Origin: Citricoccus sp. CH26A
Lineage (GTDB): Bacteria; Actinomycetota; Actinomycetes; Actinomycetales; Micrococcaceae
Direction: 5' to 3'
Assembly: GCF_000224415.1 (NCBI RefSeq)
Contig: NZ_AFXQ01000004.1
Coordinates: 62,001 to 126,000, forward strand
Length of the DNA: 64,000 bases
Positions 1 to 10,620 of this stretch are shown in pieces; the first letter of the stretch is position 1; the number at the start of each line of letters is the position of its first letter. The translations under genes and the position numbers were made by a program. Under the pieces are notes generated by a model. It saw nothing but the letters and a program-made list of their open reading frames with translations. It made no database searches and was not told the DNA's origin.

Positions 1-122
1 CCGCCGGTGCGGGAGACGTTGGCGATCAGGAACGTCCGGACCTCCTCCGCCAGCCTCCGGACCTGGCTGGGCGTGAGCCGGCTGAGGTCCTGGGGTGAAC
101 GGATCGTTTCGAGAAGGCCCAC
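1..122 (-). CDS. dxs: 1-deoxy-D-xylulose-5-phosphate synthase, N-terminal fragment cut by window edge
   Basis: Only the first 40 residues lie in the window; the gene runs off the left edge. DXS condenses pyruvate and glyceraldehyde-3-phosphate with thiamine diphosphate to start the MEP isoprenoid pathway in the cytoplasm. The translation begins MGLLETIRSPQDLSRLTP and continues into RTFLIANVSRTGG, which is the typical start of DXS proteins. The start codon is GTG at 122-120, with an AAAGGA ribosome site about 10 nt upstream. Being so short it is easy to miss. The family match is strong by motif memory, but only the N-terminus can be judged. It lies on the same strand as acnA, downstream of the transporter relic, and probably has its own promoter in 123-271, where I could not pick out a clear one. 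Confidence 0.85.
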   Translation of the reverse strand, partial: MGLLETIRSPQDLSRLTPSQVRRLAEEVRTFLIANVSRTG

Positions 123-271
123 GGGCTGGCGGTCCTTTCGGCCGGGGACGGGATGACGCGGAGGAACCCCTCCCACGAGGCCGGGGAGCCGGGGAAGGCC
201 CGGGACCCAGCGCCCCGGGGGAAGTACGCCTCAGCTGCTTCCCTCATCGTACTATGCGCACGCGGGCCCGA

Positions 272-535
272 TCAGGCCGTCGGCGCGGACGGTGTCGGAC
301 CCCGACGGGGACGGGTTTCGCGACGGGCCGTTCCGGCACGTCGCGCCTCGTCCCGCCTCGTCGTGCGGGTCGTCCTCGCCGCGGCCTCCGCGGACCTGAG
401 GGTCTCCCGCGTCTCGGCCGTGGGGCCGATGACCGGGCGCAGCCAGTGCGCCTCCGGGTGGGCGTCCACCAGCAGAGCCTTGACCAGCAGGGTGGGCGGG
501 ATCGCGAGGATCGCGTCGACCGGACCGGTCAGCGC
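272..535 (-). pseudogene. remnant of an AI-2E/PerM-family membrane transporter (C-terminal end only)
   Basis: About 87 codons before a TGA at 274-272 read GPVDAILAIPPTLLVKALLV followed by DAHPEAHWLRPVIG. This resembles the last membrane helix and tail of AI-2E family (TqsA/PerM-like) transporters, whose usual form is close to GPvGAiLAiPLT. Upstream of about 535 the same frame no longer looks like the family, and it runs straight into the acnA terminator hairpin. There is no plausible start codon for a whole transporter; full members are 350-400 residues. I read it as the tail of a gene whose first three quarters were deleted. The glycine-to-aspartate change and PPT in place of PLT fit decay. 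A short real gene starting at GTG 469 cannot be excluded. The remaining bases 123-271 show nothing I can support. Confidence 0.5.
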
Positions 536-582
536 GGCCCATGGACATCCGGTCCGTCGCCCGGGATGTGCCCGGACGACGA

Positions 583-613
583 AGGACCGGGACCCGCTGG
601 GGGTCCCGGTCCT
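583..613. terminator. hairpin terminator downstream of acnA
   Basis: A perfect 13-bp stem (583-595 pairs with 601-613) closes a 5-nt loop, 50 nt past the acnA stop codon. There is no clear T-run, as is common for GC-rich actinobacterial terminators. Confidence 0.75.
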
Positions 614-662
614 CTCGCTCTCGGCGGGCCGGCGTCGGGGCCGGCCTCACCTCAGGGCGATG

Positions 663-3362
<2,700 letters not shown>

Positions 3363-3535
3363 GGAGGACTCCTCTTCCCGCCCTGCGTCAGGGCGATTGG
3401 CCGGTCTTGAGTGCCATTGCCGCGCCTACCGGGTCTCCCGGCACCGCGTACGGGCGATGCCGGGCCGGTGGCGACGGCCAGGTGCCCGTCCTGGGCCGGC
3501 GGTCTGTCGACGCCGTCACAGGGGGCTCGCCGACC

Positions 3536-3541
3536 ATCCTA
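3536..3541 (-). promoter_or_regulatory. candidate -10 box for acnA
   Basis: On the minus strand this reads TAGGAT, a good actinobacterial -10 (TAnnnT), about 175 nt before the acnA GTG. No convincing -35 hexamer lies 17 nt upstream, so the call is tentative. The rest of 3363-3642 holds no gene. Confidence 0.3.
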
Positions 3542-3594
3542 TCCCCAAGGGCGGCCCGTCATCCGTCCATTCACCGGCGGTGACACGGCTTTCT

Positions 3595-3619
3595 TGACGG
3601 TCCGTCAGGGATTCCTGAC
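3595..3619. other. two overlapping palindromes between the methyltransferase stop and acnA
   Basis: TGACGGTCCGTCA (3595-3607) overlaps GTCAGGGATTCCTGAC (3604-3619). The pair lies 24 nt past the methyltransferase stop codon and upstream of the acnA promoter candidate. It could be the methyltransferase terminator, alternative hairpins, or an operator for acnA. I cannot decide between these from sequence alone. Confidence 0.4.
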
Positions 3620-3642
3620 ACGGTGGACGGACGGTCCGCGCC

Positions 3643-5100
3643 TCAGTGGCGGACCAGCAGCGCGACCGACTCCATGTGGTGCGTGTCCGGGTAGAGGTCG
3701 TAGACGTCCGCCGCCTCCACGGACCAGCCGGCCTGGTTCAGCAGGCCCAGGTCCCGGGCGAACGAGGCCGGGTCGCACGAGACGTACACGATGCGCTTCG
3801 GGTCCAGTCGGTGGATGCGCTCCACGGCCGTCTTGCCGGCCCCGGCGCGGGGCGGGTCGAGCACCACGGTGTCCACGTGCCGCGAGCCCAGGCCGCACTC
3901 GCTCACCGGCGCCGCCGGATTCCTCAGCCAGCCGCCCAGGATCCGGTCGGTCAGTCCGTTGAGCACGGCGGCCTGTTCGACCCCGTGCAGGTTCCGCCGG
4001 GCGTCGCGGCTGGCTCCCGGGGAGGCCTCCACGGACAGCACCAGGCCCTGCGTCCCGACGGCGTCGGCCAGGTACGCGGTGAACAGGCCGGCCCCGGCGT
4101 ACAGGTCGGCGATGACCTGTCCGGGCTGCGGGTCGGCCGCCTCCAGGACGGCGTCCACCAGCATCTGGGGAGCCGCCCGGTGGACCTGCCAGAAGCCGTC
4201 CCCGGTGATCCGGTAGGTCTTCCTCCCGCCGATCCGGGACTCCACCACCTCCTGCGTCCAGGTGCGTCCCCGCAACCGGTGCAGCGTGGGCCGGTCCCCG
4301 GGCCGTTCCGGCGGGCCCATCAGGACCACGGAGGTCCCCTCGGGCAGCCGTGCCGTCTGGCGGTGCATCCGGCCGCCGAGCTGGGCGATGTCCGCCCCCT
4401 CGACCGGCGTCAGCACCACGAGCGAGGGCTGGCCGTCCGCGGGGGTGGCGACCTCCACGCGCTCGATGCCCGTGAGGTCCAGTTCCCACAGCTTCAGGGC
4501 GTCCAGTCCCGGCACGCCCAGCGGCATGTTCCGCACCGGGACCAGGACGGTGGAGCGGTGGGCGTGCATGGCGAGCCGGCCGGTGGGGGTCACGGCGAAG
4601 GAATTGCGGGTGCGCCAGTGCAGTCCCGAGGGGTCGTCCCCCGGGGCACCGGTGACGTGGACGTCGAGCTGGATGCCCGCGATCCTGGCCACCGTGTCCC
4701 GGAAGACCTGTGCCTTGAGCCGGCGCTGGTGCGGCAGCACGATGTGCCCGAATTCGGCCCCGCCCACCGGCAGCCGCCCGGCGGCATGGGCCCGCAGCGA
4801 GTCCGCGAGCTTCCACTGGTGGGTGCGCCGGAATTCCGAGCCCTGCAGGACCTCGACGGCGTCTGCGCGCCAGAACCGGGCGCCCTCCCCCGCCTCGGTG
4901 ACGAGGGCCCGGACCACCTCTCCGGGAATCGCGTGGCGGACGAAGACCACCCGGCCGTCGTACCGGGCCACGCAGTGGCCGCCGTGCGCCATGGGGCCGG
5001 CCTCGAGTTCGAGCAGCTGGGGCACGTCATAGGCTCCGGAATCGTCGTCCACGGGCCGTAGGGCTCCGTCGAACCTGCTGGTGTCCCGGGTACTGGTCAT
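3643..5100 (-). CDS. TRAM-domain class I SAM-dependent RNA (uracil-5-)methyltransferase
   Basis: This 485-residue protein belongs to the TrmA/RlmC/RlmD group that methylates uracil C5 in tRNA or rRNA. A TRAM RNA-binding domain occupies roughly residues 28-90 (GPMAHGGHCVARYDG). The SAM-binding motif is ADLYAGAGLF, followed by VVLDPPRAGAGK. The catalytic cysteine motif YVSCDPASFARDL is in the C-terminal part. I place the start at ATG 5100 (MTSTRDTSRF), behind a GAGAGGA site, rather than at the longer in-frame start at 5169, which lies inside the permease gene. The true start leaves a 13-nt gap after the permease stop, so the two are probably co-transcribed. M. tuberculosis has the same gene pair beside ceoBC (Rv2689c-Rv2690c). 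The substrate RNA cannot be told. Confidence 0.88.
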   Translation of the reverse strand: MTSTRDTSRFDGALRPVDDDSGAYDVPQLLELEAGPMAHGGHCVARYDGRVVFVRHAIPGEVVRALVTEAGEGARFWRADAVEVLQGSEFRRTHQWKLADSLRAHAAGRLPVGGAEFGHIVLPHQRRLKAQVFRDTVARIAGIQLDVHVTGAPGDDPSGLHWRTRNSFAVTPTGRLAMHAHRSTVLVPVRNMPLGVPGLDALKLWELDLTGIERVEVATPADGQPSLVVLTPVEGADIAQLGGRMHRQTARLPEGTSVVLMGPPERPGDRPTLHRLRGRTWTQEVVESRIGGRKTYRITGDGFWQVHRAAPQMLVDAVLEAADPQPGQVIADLYAGAGLFTAYLADAVGTQGLVLSVEASPGASRDARRNLHGVEQAAVLNGLTDRILGGWLRNPAAPVSECGLGSRHVDTVVLDPPRAGAGKTAVERIHRLDPKRIVYVSCDPASFARDLGLLNQAGWSVEAADVYDLYPDTHHMESVALLVRH

Positions 5101-5113
5101 CCTCGACGTCCTC

Positions 5114-7204
5114 TCAGCGGTCGTGGGCACCCGCGTCGAGGGGGCCGGTCTCGCCGACCCTCGACGCACTGTCCTTCACCGAAGACTCTACTGGGCCGGG
5201 TCCAGTCCCCGGCGGGATCGCCCCGGATTCAGGTAGCGGTCGCGTATCCTCACCCGGCCCCTGCCTGCGGGACAGCTGCCAGGGGACGGAGGCGACCATC
5301 ACCCCGGGCTCCCGGTGCAGCCGCTCCTTGATGCGCTGTGTGGTGCGGTTGTGCAGCAGGGACTGCCAGCCGCGGGCCACGACGTACTCGGGGATGTAGA
5401 CCACCACCAGGTCCCTCGGGGAACTGCGGCGCAGCGTGCGGAGGTGGCGGATCAGCGGCTCGGCCATCTCCCGGTACGGGGAGGCCAGCACGGTGACCGG
5501 GACGGGCAGCTGCAGCCGGTCCCACTCGGCCAGCAGCCTACGGGTGGCGGCCTTGTCCAGGTCCACCACCACGGCCTCGAGGCTGGACGGCCGCGACGCG
5601 CGGGCGTAGGCGAGGGCGCGCAGCGTGGGGCGCTGCACGCTCATCACCAGCACCAGGGCGTGCACGCGGGAGGGCAGGGCGCGGGCGTCCTCCGCGGGCG
5701 TGAGGTCCAGTTCGGCGGCGACGGCGTCGTAGTGGGCCCGGATGCGGGCCATCACCGAGACCATGACGGCGATGGCCAGCAGGGCCACCCAGGCACCGTA
5801 GGTGAACCGGGTGACCAGGACCACCACGGCGACCAGTGCCGTCACGGCGAGACCGACCAGGTTCACCGCCCGCCGGAGCCGGACCGTCTGGCGGGGCCGG
5901 CCGCCCGGGGTGTGGGCGAGCTGGCGGGTCCAGTGCCGCACCATTCCCAGCTGGCTGACGGTGAAGGACAGGAAGACGCCGATCACGTACAGCTGTACCA
6001 GCAGGGCCGTCTGGGCCCGGAAGGCCACCACCAGGACCAGCGCGGCCAGGGTGAGCAGGACGATCCCGTTGGTGTAGCCGAGCCGGTCCCCTCGGGTGAG
6101 CAGCTGGCGGGGCAGGTAGGCGTCCCGGGCGAGCCGGGAGGTCAGCTCCGGGAAGGACTTGAACGCCGAGTGCCCGGCGAGCAGCAGCAGCACGGCGACC
6201 AGCAGCACCAGGGCCCCGGACAGGAGTCCGCCCTGCCCGAACACCGCGTTGGCGAGCTGGGCGAGCACCGGGTTCTGGACGTAGTCGGCCGGGACCTCTC
6301 CCCCGCCGGCGGTGCGCAGGGTGGCGGGATCCAGGACGAAGACCACGTCCGTGCGGTCGGCCAGGTACATCACCCCGAGGGTGGAGGCACCGGCGAGCAG
6401 GCCCATGGCCAGCATGACGAACCGCGCGGTCCGGATCCGCGGTTGTGCCATGGCGTCCACGTTGGCGGCGGGGACCTCCACGCCGGTGGCGAGCGCGGAG
6501 CCGGACGAGAAGGCGCGCACCGCCAGCACCGCCACGGCCAGTCCGCCCAGCCCCTGGGCGAACGCCGGGTCCGGGACGGGTTCCACGTCCGCGGAACGGG
6601 CCGCGCCGAGGGTGCCGGTGAGGTCCTGGACGAGTCCGCTCACCAGCATCCCGAACAGCAGGGCCAGGAACAGGTAGACCAGCACGGCGGGGAGCAGCCG
6701 GCCCCGGCCGGCACCTCGGATGTTGGCCAGGGCCAGGAGCACGACGCCGGCCACGGCCACCCACAGCTCGGCGCCGGTCAGCACCGGGAACACGGCCGCC
6801 AGATAGTGCGCCATGGCCGCGACCGAGACGGCCACCGTGAACACCAGGTCCATCATCATGGCCGCCCCGACCGTGACCCCGGCCCAGGGGCCGAGGTTGG
6901 CGCGGGTGATGGCGTAGTCCCCGCCCCGTGGATACGCGCTGATGGACACGCGGTAGGACAGCACGATCAGCAGCATCACGGCCACCACCACCAGGCCGAT
7001 GTCCGGGCCCATGGCCAGGGCCGCCGTGCCGCCCAGGGCGAGGGTCAGCAGGATCTCGTCCGGGGCGTAGGCCACGGAGGACAGGGCGTTGGCGGAGAAC
7101 ACCGGCAGGGCCACGGCACGCCCCAGGGGCCGGCTGCGCTGCCGCGCGGTGTCGTAGGGCCGGCCGACCAGCAGTCGGCGGACCGGCTCGAGGATCCTGG
7201 GCAC
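5114..7204 (-). CDS. APC-superfamily permease, KimA-like (probable potassium transporter)
   Basis: The protein has 696 residues. About 500 N-terminal residues form a 12-helix APC transporter (ALSSVAYAPDEILLTLALGG is in the first helix region), and about 150 C-terminal residues form a soluble UspA/UspF-like domain (HALVLVMSVQRPTLRALAYA and onward). That layout matches KimA/YdaO, the proton-coupled K+ importer of Bacillus, rather than an amino-acid permease. The K+ reading is strengthened because the gene faces two TrkA/Ceo RCK genes. The start is GTG at 7204, with GGAGGT 11 nt upstream. The last 50 or so residues are a low-complexity charged tail. If it is not a K+ importer, it remains an APC permease of unknown substrate. 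The intergenic region (7205-7300) is too short for a c-di-AMP riboswitch. Confidence 0.8.
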   Translation of the reverse strand: MPRILEPVRRLLVGRPYDTARQRSRPLGRAVALPVFSANALSSVAYAPDEILLTLALGGTAALAMGPDIGLVVVAVMLLIVLSYRVSISAYPRGGDYAITRANLGPWAGVTVGAAMMMDLVFTVAVSVAAMAHYLAAVFPVLTGAELWVAVAGVVLLALANIRGAGRGRLLPAVLVYLFLALLFGMLVSGLVQDLTGTLGAARSADVEPVPDPAFAQGLGGLAVAVLAVRAFSSGSALATGVEVPAANVDAMAQPRIRTARFVMLAMGLLAGASTLGVMYLADRTDVVFVLDPATLRTAGGGEVPADYVQNPVLAQLANAVFGQGGLLSGALVLLVAVLLLLAGHSAFKSFPELTSRLARDAYLPRQLLTRGDRLGYTNGIVLLTLAALVLVVAFRAQTALLVQLYVIGVFLSFTVSQLGMVRHWTRQLAHTPGGRPRQTVRLRRAVNLVGLAVTALVAVVVLVTRFTYGAWVALLAIAVMVSVMARIRAHYDAVAAELDLTPAEDARALPSRVHALVLVMSVQRPTLRALAYARASRPSSLEAVVVDLDKAATRRLLAEWDRLQLPVPVTVLASPYREMAEPLIRHLRTLRRSSPRDLVVVYIPEYVVARGWQSLLHNRTTQRIKERLHREPGVMVASVPWQLSRRQGPGEDTRPLPESGAIPPGTGPGPVESSVKDSASRVGETGPLDAGAHDR

Positions 7205-7300
7205 GGCTCAACGGTACCTCCGGTCACCCCGGGGTGAGGCCGCGTGGCACACTGGACTCGCCGTCGCTCGGGCGGCGTCCTGACGCGAGAGGGAGGCCGG

Positions 7301-8011
7301 ATGGCCCACTACGTGATCATGGGGTGTGGCCGCGTGGGGTCCTCCCTGGCCCTGACCCTGGAGCGGGCGGGCCACTCGGTGGCCGTCGTGGACCAGGACG
7401 AGCACGCCTTCCGTCGTCTCGGGCGTCACTTCGGCGGACAGCGGGTGACCGGCGTGGGCTTCGACCGGGACGCCCTGACCCGGGCCCGGGTGCAGGACGC
7501 CTACGCCTTCGCGGCCGTGTCCTCGGGGGACAACTCGAACATCATCGCCGCCCGGGTGGCCCGGGAGACCTTCGGCGTGGAGCACGTGGTCGCCCGGATC
7601 TATGATCCCGGCCGGGCCGAGATCTACCAGCGGCTGGGCATCCCCACCGTTGCCGCCGTGCGCTGGTCCACCGACCAGGTGCTGCGGCGCATCCTGCCGG
7701 ACACCGACCTGGCCGGTGACTTCCGTGATTCCTCCGGGCGCATCGTCATGGCCGAGGTCCATGTCTCCCCGGACTGGATCGGCCGGCCCCTGACGGAGCT
7801 GGAGTCGAGGGCGCGGGTCCGGATCGCGTTCGTCACGCGCTTCGGGGAGGGCATCGTCCCGGGGCCCGAGACCCTCTACCAGCAGGGTGACATCCTGCAC
7901 GCCGTGATGGACGTCGCGGGACAGGACGAGGCCGAACGGGTCCTGGCCGCGGGGCCGGGCCTCGAGGCAGGTCCGGACGTCCAGGACGACCCGGACGGGG
8001 ACCGGTCATGA
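7301..8011 (+). CDS. TrkA-family potassium uptake regulator (CeoB-like)
   Basis: This 236-residue protein has an RCK_N Rossmann domain (YVIMGCGRVGSSLALTLERA, the dinucleotide loop GxGxxG) at residues 3-120 and an RCK_C domain in the last 80 residues. TrkA-family subunits bind NAD(H) or ATP and gate potassium transporters on the cytoplasmic face. I use ATG 7301, which has GGGAGG 5 nt upstream, instead of the 19-codon-longer start at 7244. It overlaps the next gene by 4 nt (ATGA), so the two are translationally coupled. It faces the KimA-like permease. In mycobacteria the equivalent pair is ceoB-ceoC. No TrkH/KtrB channel gene is present in this window. Confidence 0.9.
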   Translation: MAHYVIMGCGRVGSSLALTLERAGHSVAVVDQDEHAFRRLGRHFGGQRVTGVGFDRDALTRARVQDAYAFAAVSSGDNSNIIAARVARETFGVEHVVARIYDPGRAEIYQRLGIPTVAAVRWSTDQVLRRILPDTDLAGDFRDSSGRIVMAEVHVSPDWIGRPLTELESRARVRIAFVTRFGEGIVPGPETLYQQGDILHAVMDVAGQDEAERVLAAGPGLEAGPDVQDDPDGDRS

Positions 8012-8742
8012 AGGTGGTGATCGCCGGTGCCGGCGCCGTCGGGTCGTCCATCGGCCGCGAGCTGCTGGCGAACGGGCACGAGGTGCTCCTGGTGGACCAG
8101 AAGCCGGAGGTGGTGACCCGCTCGGGCCTGCGCGGGGTGAAGTGGCTGATGGGTGACGCCTGCGAACTGGCCGTACTGAAGGAGGCCCACCTGGAGACGG
8201 CGGACGTCCTGGTGGCCGCCACCGGTGACGACAAGTCGAACCTCGTGGTGTCCCTGCTGGCCAAGTCGGAGTTCGGCGTCGGCCGGACCGTGGCACGGGT
8301 GAACAATCCCAAGAACGACTGGCTCTTCGACGAGTCCTGGGGCGTCGACGTCGCGGTGTCCACGCCCCGCATCATGACCGCGCTGGTCGAGGAGGCCGTG
8401 GAGACCGGGGACCTGGTGCGGTTGCTGACCCTGCGCTCAGGCCGTACCACGCTGGTGGAGTTCACCGTCCCGGCCGGTCACTGGATGCAGGGACGCCGAC
8501 TGGGTTCGGTCTCCTGGCCCGCGGACGTCTCCGTGGTGACGATCATCCGGGACACCCGGCCCATCACCCCGAGCGACGACGACGTGATGGAGGTGGCCGA
8601 CGAGCTGTTCTTCCTCGCCACCGAGGAGTCGGAGTCCCGGCTGCGGGACCTGCTGGTCCCCGAACAGGAGCGCCAGGCCCGGGCCGCCCGGCGTCCCCGC
8701 CGCGGGGCCGCCCGCGATCAGGCCGGTGCCGAGGGTCCCTGA
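8008..8742 (+). CDS. TrkA-family potassium uptake regulator (CeoC-like)
   Basis: This is a second RCK protein of 244 residues starting MKVVIAGAGAVGSSIGRELL, with an intact GxGxxG nucleotide loop. The RCK_N domain covers about residues 1-125 (ending near WLFDESWGVDVAV), RCK_C covers about 140-215, and the tail from 222 on is Arg/Ala-rich and probably disordered. It starts inside the end of the first RCK gene (ATGA overlap). It probably forms a hetero-assembly with it, as proposed for mycobacterial CeoB/CeoC. Its 3' end overlaps the convergent DUF3159 gene by 25 nt, so no terminator lies between them. Confidence 0.9.
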   Translation: MKVVIAGAGAVGSSIGRELLANGHEVLLVDQKPEVVTRSGLRGVKWLMGDACELAVLKEAHLETADVLVAATGDDKSNLVVSLLAKSEFGVGRTVARVNNPKNDWLFDESWGVDVAVSTPRIMTALVEEAVETGDLVRLLTLRSGRTTLVEFTVPAGHWMQGRRLGSVSWPADVSVVTIIRDTRPITPSDDDVMEVADELFFLATEESESRLRDLLVPEQERQARAARRPRRGAARDQAGAEGP

Positions 8743-9467
8743 CCCGGGTGCTCCAGCCGGTCCTCGTCGGCCGGTGAGCGGCCGGCCGGGGCGGAGACCA
8801 GCCAGCCCAGCCACAGGGCCAGCGCATACAGGGGCAGGCCCATCACCAGCCGGGCAGTGCCGAGCGCCGTCAGCAGCTCGGCCGCGTACAGGGGCACCTG
8901 CACGATCAGTCGCAGGGCCAGGGCGGTGGCCAGGAACCAGGTCGCCAGGGCGTAGCGCCGACGGCGTCGTGGGTCCTTCTGCCAGGCCACGCCCTCGCCG
9001 CGGATGATGCCGAAGACCAACCCGAGCAGCGGCCAGCGCACGAGCACGGACACCGTCAGCACCAGGATGTAGACGGCGTTGGTGAGGAAGCCCCAGAGGT
9101 AGTAGTCCCGGGCCTCGCCCGTGTTCAGGGCCACCACCACGCACAGGGCGACGGCCGCGAGGCCGGCCAGTGCCTGCATCGGGCTCTGGCGCTGTGCGAG
9201 CCTGGCGACGCTGAAGACCGCGGCGACGGCCACGGCAGCGATGCCGGCACCCCAGAGGTGCTGGGTGGTGATGAAGGCCACCAGGAACACCGCCGAGGGA
9301 ACCACGGACTCCAACAGCCCCCGCCATCCGCCGATGGTCGCCAGGACGTCCAGGGAGCCGTCCTCGGTGGTGGAGGCCATCGAGCCGACCCGGCGCAGCG
9401 CGGCGTCCGTCGGGTCCGCCGGCCGGCCGTCCTCCTCAGGGGTGTCCGGATGTCGGGGGTCAGTCAT
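8718..9467 (-). CDS. DUF3159 family membrane protein
   Basis: This 249-residue protein has six to seven predicted membrane segments, such as VVPSAVFLVAFITTQHLWGA, PLLGLVFGIIRG and LPLYALALWLGWLV. It has the conserved DUF3159 core with GIIRGEGVAWQKDPRRRRRY and a matching position in the actinobacterial dut neighbourhood (Rv2694c in M. tuberculosis). No function is known. I use ATG 9467 (MTDPRHPDTPEEDG), which overlaps the OB-fold gene stop by 8 nt and marks it as the last gene of the DUF3710-OB-DUF3159 operon. The longer in-frame start at 9548 would lie inside the OB-fold gene and is rejected. Confidence 0.85.
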   Translation of the reverse strand: MTDPRHPDTPEEDGRPADPTDAALRRVGSMASTTEDGSLDVLATIGGWRGLLESVVPSAVFLVAFITTQHLWGAGIAAVAVAAVFSVARLAQRQSPMQALAGLAAVALCVVVALNTGEARDYYLWGFLTNAVYILVLTVSVLVRWPLLGLVFGIIRGEGVAWQKDPRRRRRYALATWFLATALALRLIVQVPLYAAELLTALGTARLVMGLPLYALALWLGWLVSAPAGRSPADEDRLEHPGQGPSAPA

Positions 9468-9774
9468 GGTGCGCACCTGCCAGCAATTCGTAGCGCGGGT
9501 TGAAGACGGTGGGCACGCCGTCATGGTCTGCCCGGAAGCCCTCGACATGCAGCCACCGGCCGGGCTCTATCCCGGGGACGGACCGCTGCCCGATCCAGAC
9601 GAGCCGGATCCGTTCACCGGACCCGGACACCTGTCCGGGTCCGGCGGGCTCGGTCACGAGGTCGGCGGCGAAACGGGCCGGGGCGCCGCGGCCGGGACGC
9701 CGGACGTTGTCGACCATGCCGTCGCGGCGCACCAGGGCGCCATGGGACGGCCCGGTTCCGGTGCCACCGATCAA
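9460..9774 (-). CDS. OB-fold nucleic-acid-binding domain protein
   Basis: This small protein of about 104 residues has one OB-fold: RIRLVWIGQRSVPGIEPGRW followed by a strand ending VFNPRYELL. The same pattern is seen in the short OB-fold proteins encoded next to DUF3710 and DUF3159 in other actinobacteria. The first strand (ALVRRDGMVDNVRRP) lies upstream of the internal ATG at 9717, so the true start must be earlier. The best candidate is TTG at 9774, which overlaps the DUF3710 stop (TTGA) and sits just behind a GGAGG. The GGAGG is only 4 nt away, so this start is uncertain. Compared with its relatives it carries a Gly/Ser-rich insertion before the second half of the fold. Its ligand is unknown. 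Confidence 0.7.
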   Translation of the reverse strand: MIGGTGTGPSHGALVRRDGMVDNVRRPGRGAPARFAADLVTEPAGPGQVSGSGERIRLVWIGQRSVPGIEPGRWLHVEGFRADHDGVPTVFNPRYELLAGAHHD

Positions 9775-10493
9775 CGGACCTCCGTGATCTCCGGGCCGCG
9801 TTCCGGCGGCCGCTGGGCCGGGGCCGGCTGACCCCCGGCGTCCGGCTGCGCGCGCCGGACCGGCCGGAGGTTCTCCGGCGGCGTCAGGGGCAGCAGTTCC
9901 CGCGGCGGGTGCGGATCGTCCCCCCGCTGCACCACGAGCCGGGAGAACACCTCGTCGATGGGGCCGGCCGCGTCCTCCTTGAAGGCGGCCTCTCCACCGA
10001 TCACGCCGCGCAGGAACCAGCGGGGACCATCGACGCCGACGAACCGGGCGACGCGCCATCCCGGACTGCCGTCGGGCATCGCCGCCGGGATCCGGGCCAG
10101 CACCTCGGTACCGAACGGCCCCTGCCGCTCACCCACCTGGGCGTTCTCCGTGGCCGTGACCGAGTGGACGATCTCGGCGCGGATCTCGTCCCAGATCCCG
10201 CCGGAGCGGGGCGCCGCGAAGGCCTGGGCCTGCAGGGAGGACTGGCCGAGGGTGAGGGTGGCGCCGATGATCCGCTTCGTGGACTCCTCGACGTCCAGGC
10301 GGACCTTCAGGTCCTTCACGACGGGCACGCGCAGCGACCCGAGATCGATGTACCCGTCCAGCGCGGGCCGCTCGGAGACGTCGAAGGGGCCGCTCGGGGA
10401 GGAATCGCCCGGCTCCCGGTCCCGGTCGTCCTGGATCCCCTCCGGGAGGGTCACCGTCTCGATCTTGACGTTCCGGTTCCGGCCGAAGATCAT
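9771..10493 (-). CDS. DUF3710 domain-containing protein
   Basis: This 240-residue soluble protein has the DUF3710 hallmarks: RPALDGYIDLGSLRVP near residue 45, ATLTLGQSSLQAQAFAAPRS, and WRVARFVGVDGPRWFLRGVI. The last 40 residues are Pro/Arg-rich and poorly conserved. No biochemical role is established. The gene sits between dut and the OB-fold gene, in the same order as Rv2696c in M. tuberculosis. It starts at ATG 10493 with an AGGCAGGG ribosome site. A TAAGCT -10-like box about 80 nt upstream could drive this three-gene operon, separately from dut. Confidence 0.88.
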   Translation of the reverse strand: MIFGRNRNVKIETVTLPEGIQDDRDREPGDSSPSGPFDVSERPALDGYIDLGSLRVPVVKDLKVRLDVEESTKRIIGATLTLGQSSLQAQAFAAPRSGGIWDEIRAEIVHSVTATENAQVGERQGPFGTEVLARIPAAMPDGSPGWRVARFVGVDGPRWFLRGVIGGEAAFKEDAAGPIDEVFSRLVVQRGDDPHPPRELLPLTPPENLRPVRRAQPDAGGQPAPAQRPPERGPEITEVR

Positions 10494-10620
10494 CGCCCTG
10501 CCTGCCTCTCTTCCGTCACGCGTCTCTCATGGCCCGGCGCCCAGCGGGCAAGCCCGTGGACGCGGCCTGTCCAGCTTAGGTCAGTCGCAGTGGACCGGCG
10601 AACGGTCCTGCCCGGCGGTC

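Noticed and set aside
252-650. A 132-residue minus-strand frame between acnA and dxs
   Set aside because: It overlaps the transporter relic in a different frame, runs through the acnA terminator and is Arg/Pro-rich with no homology that I recognise.
7205-7300. A c-di-AMP (ydaO) riboswitch ahead of the KimA-like permease
   Set aside because: The divergent gap is only 96 nt, too short for this riboswitch, and no conserved elements are visible.
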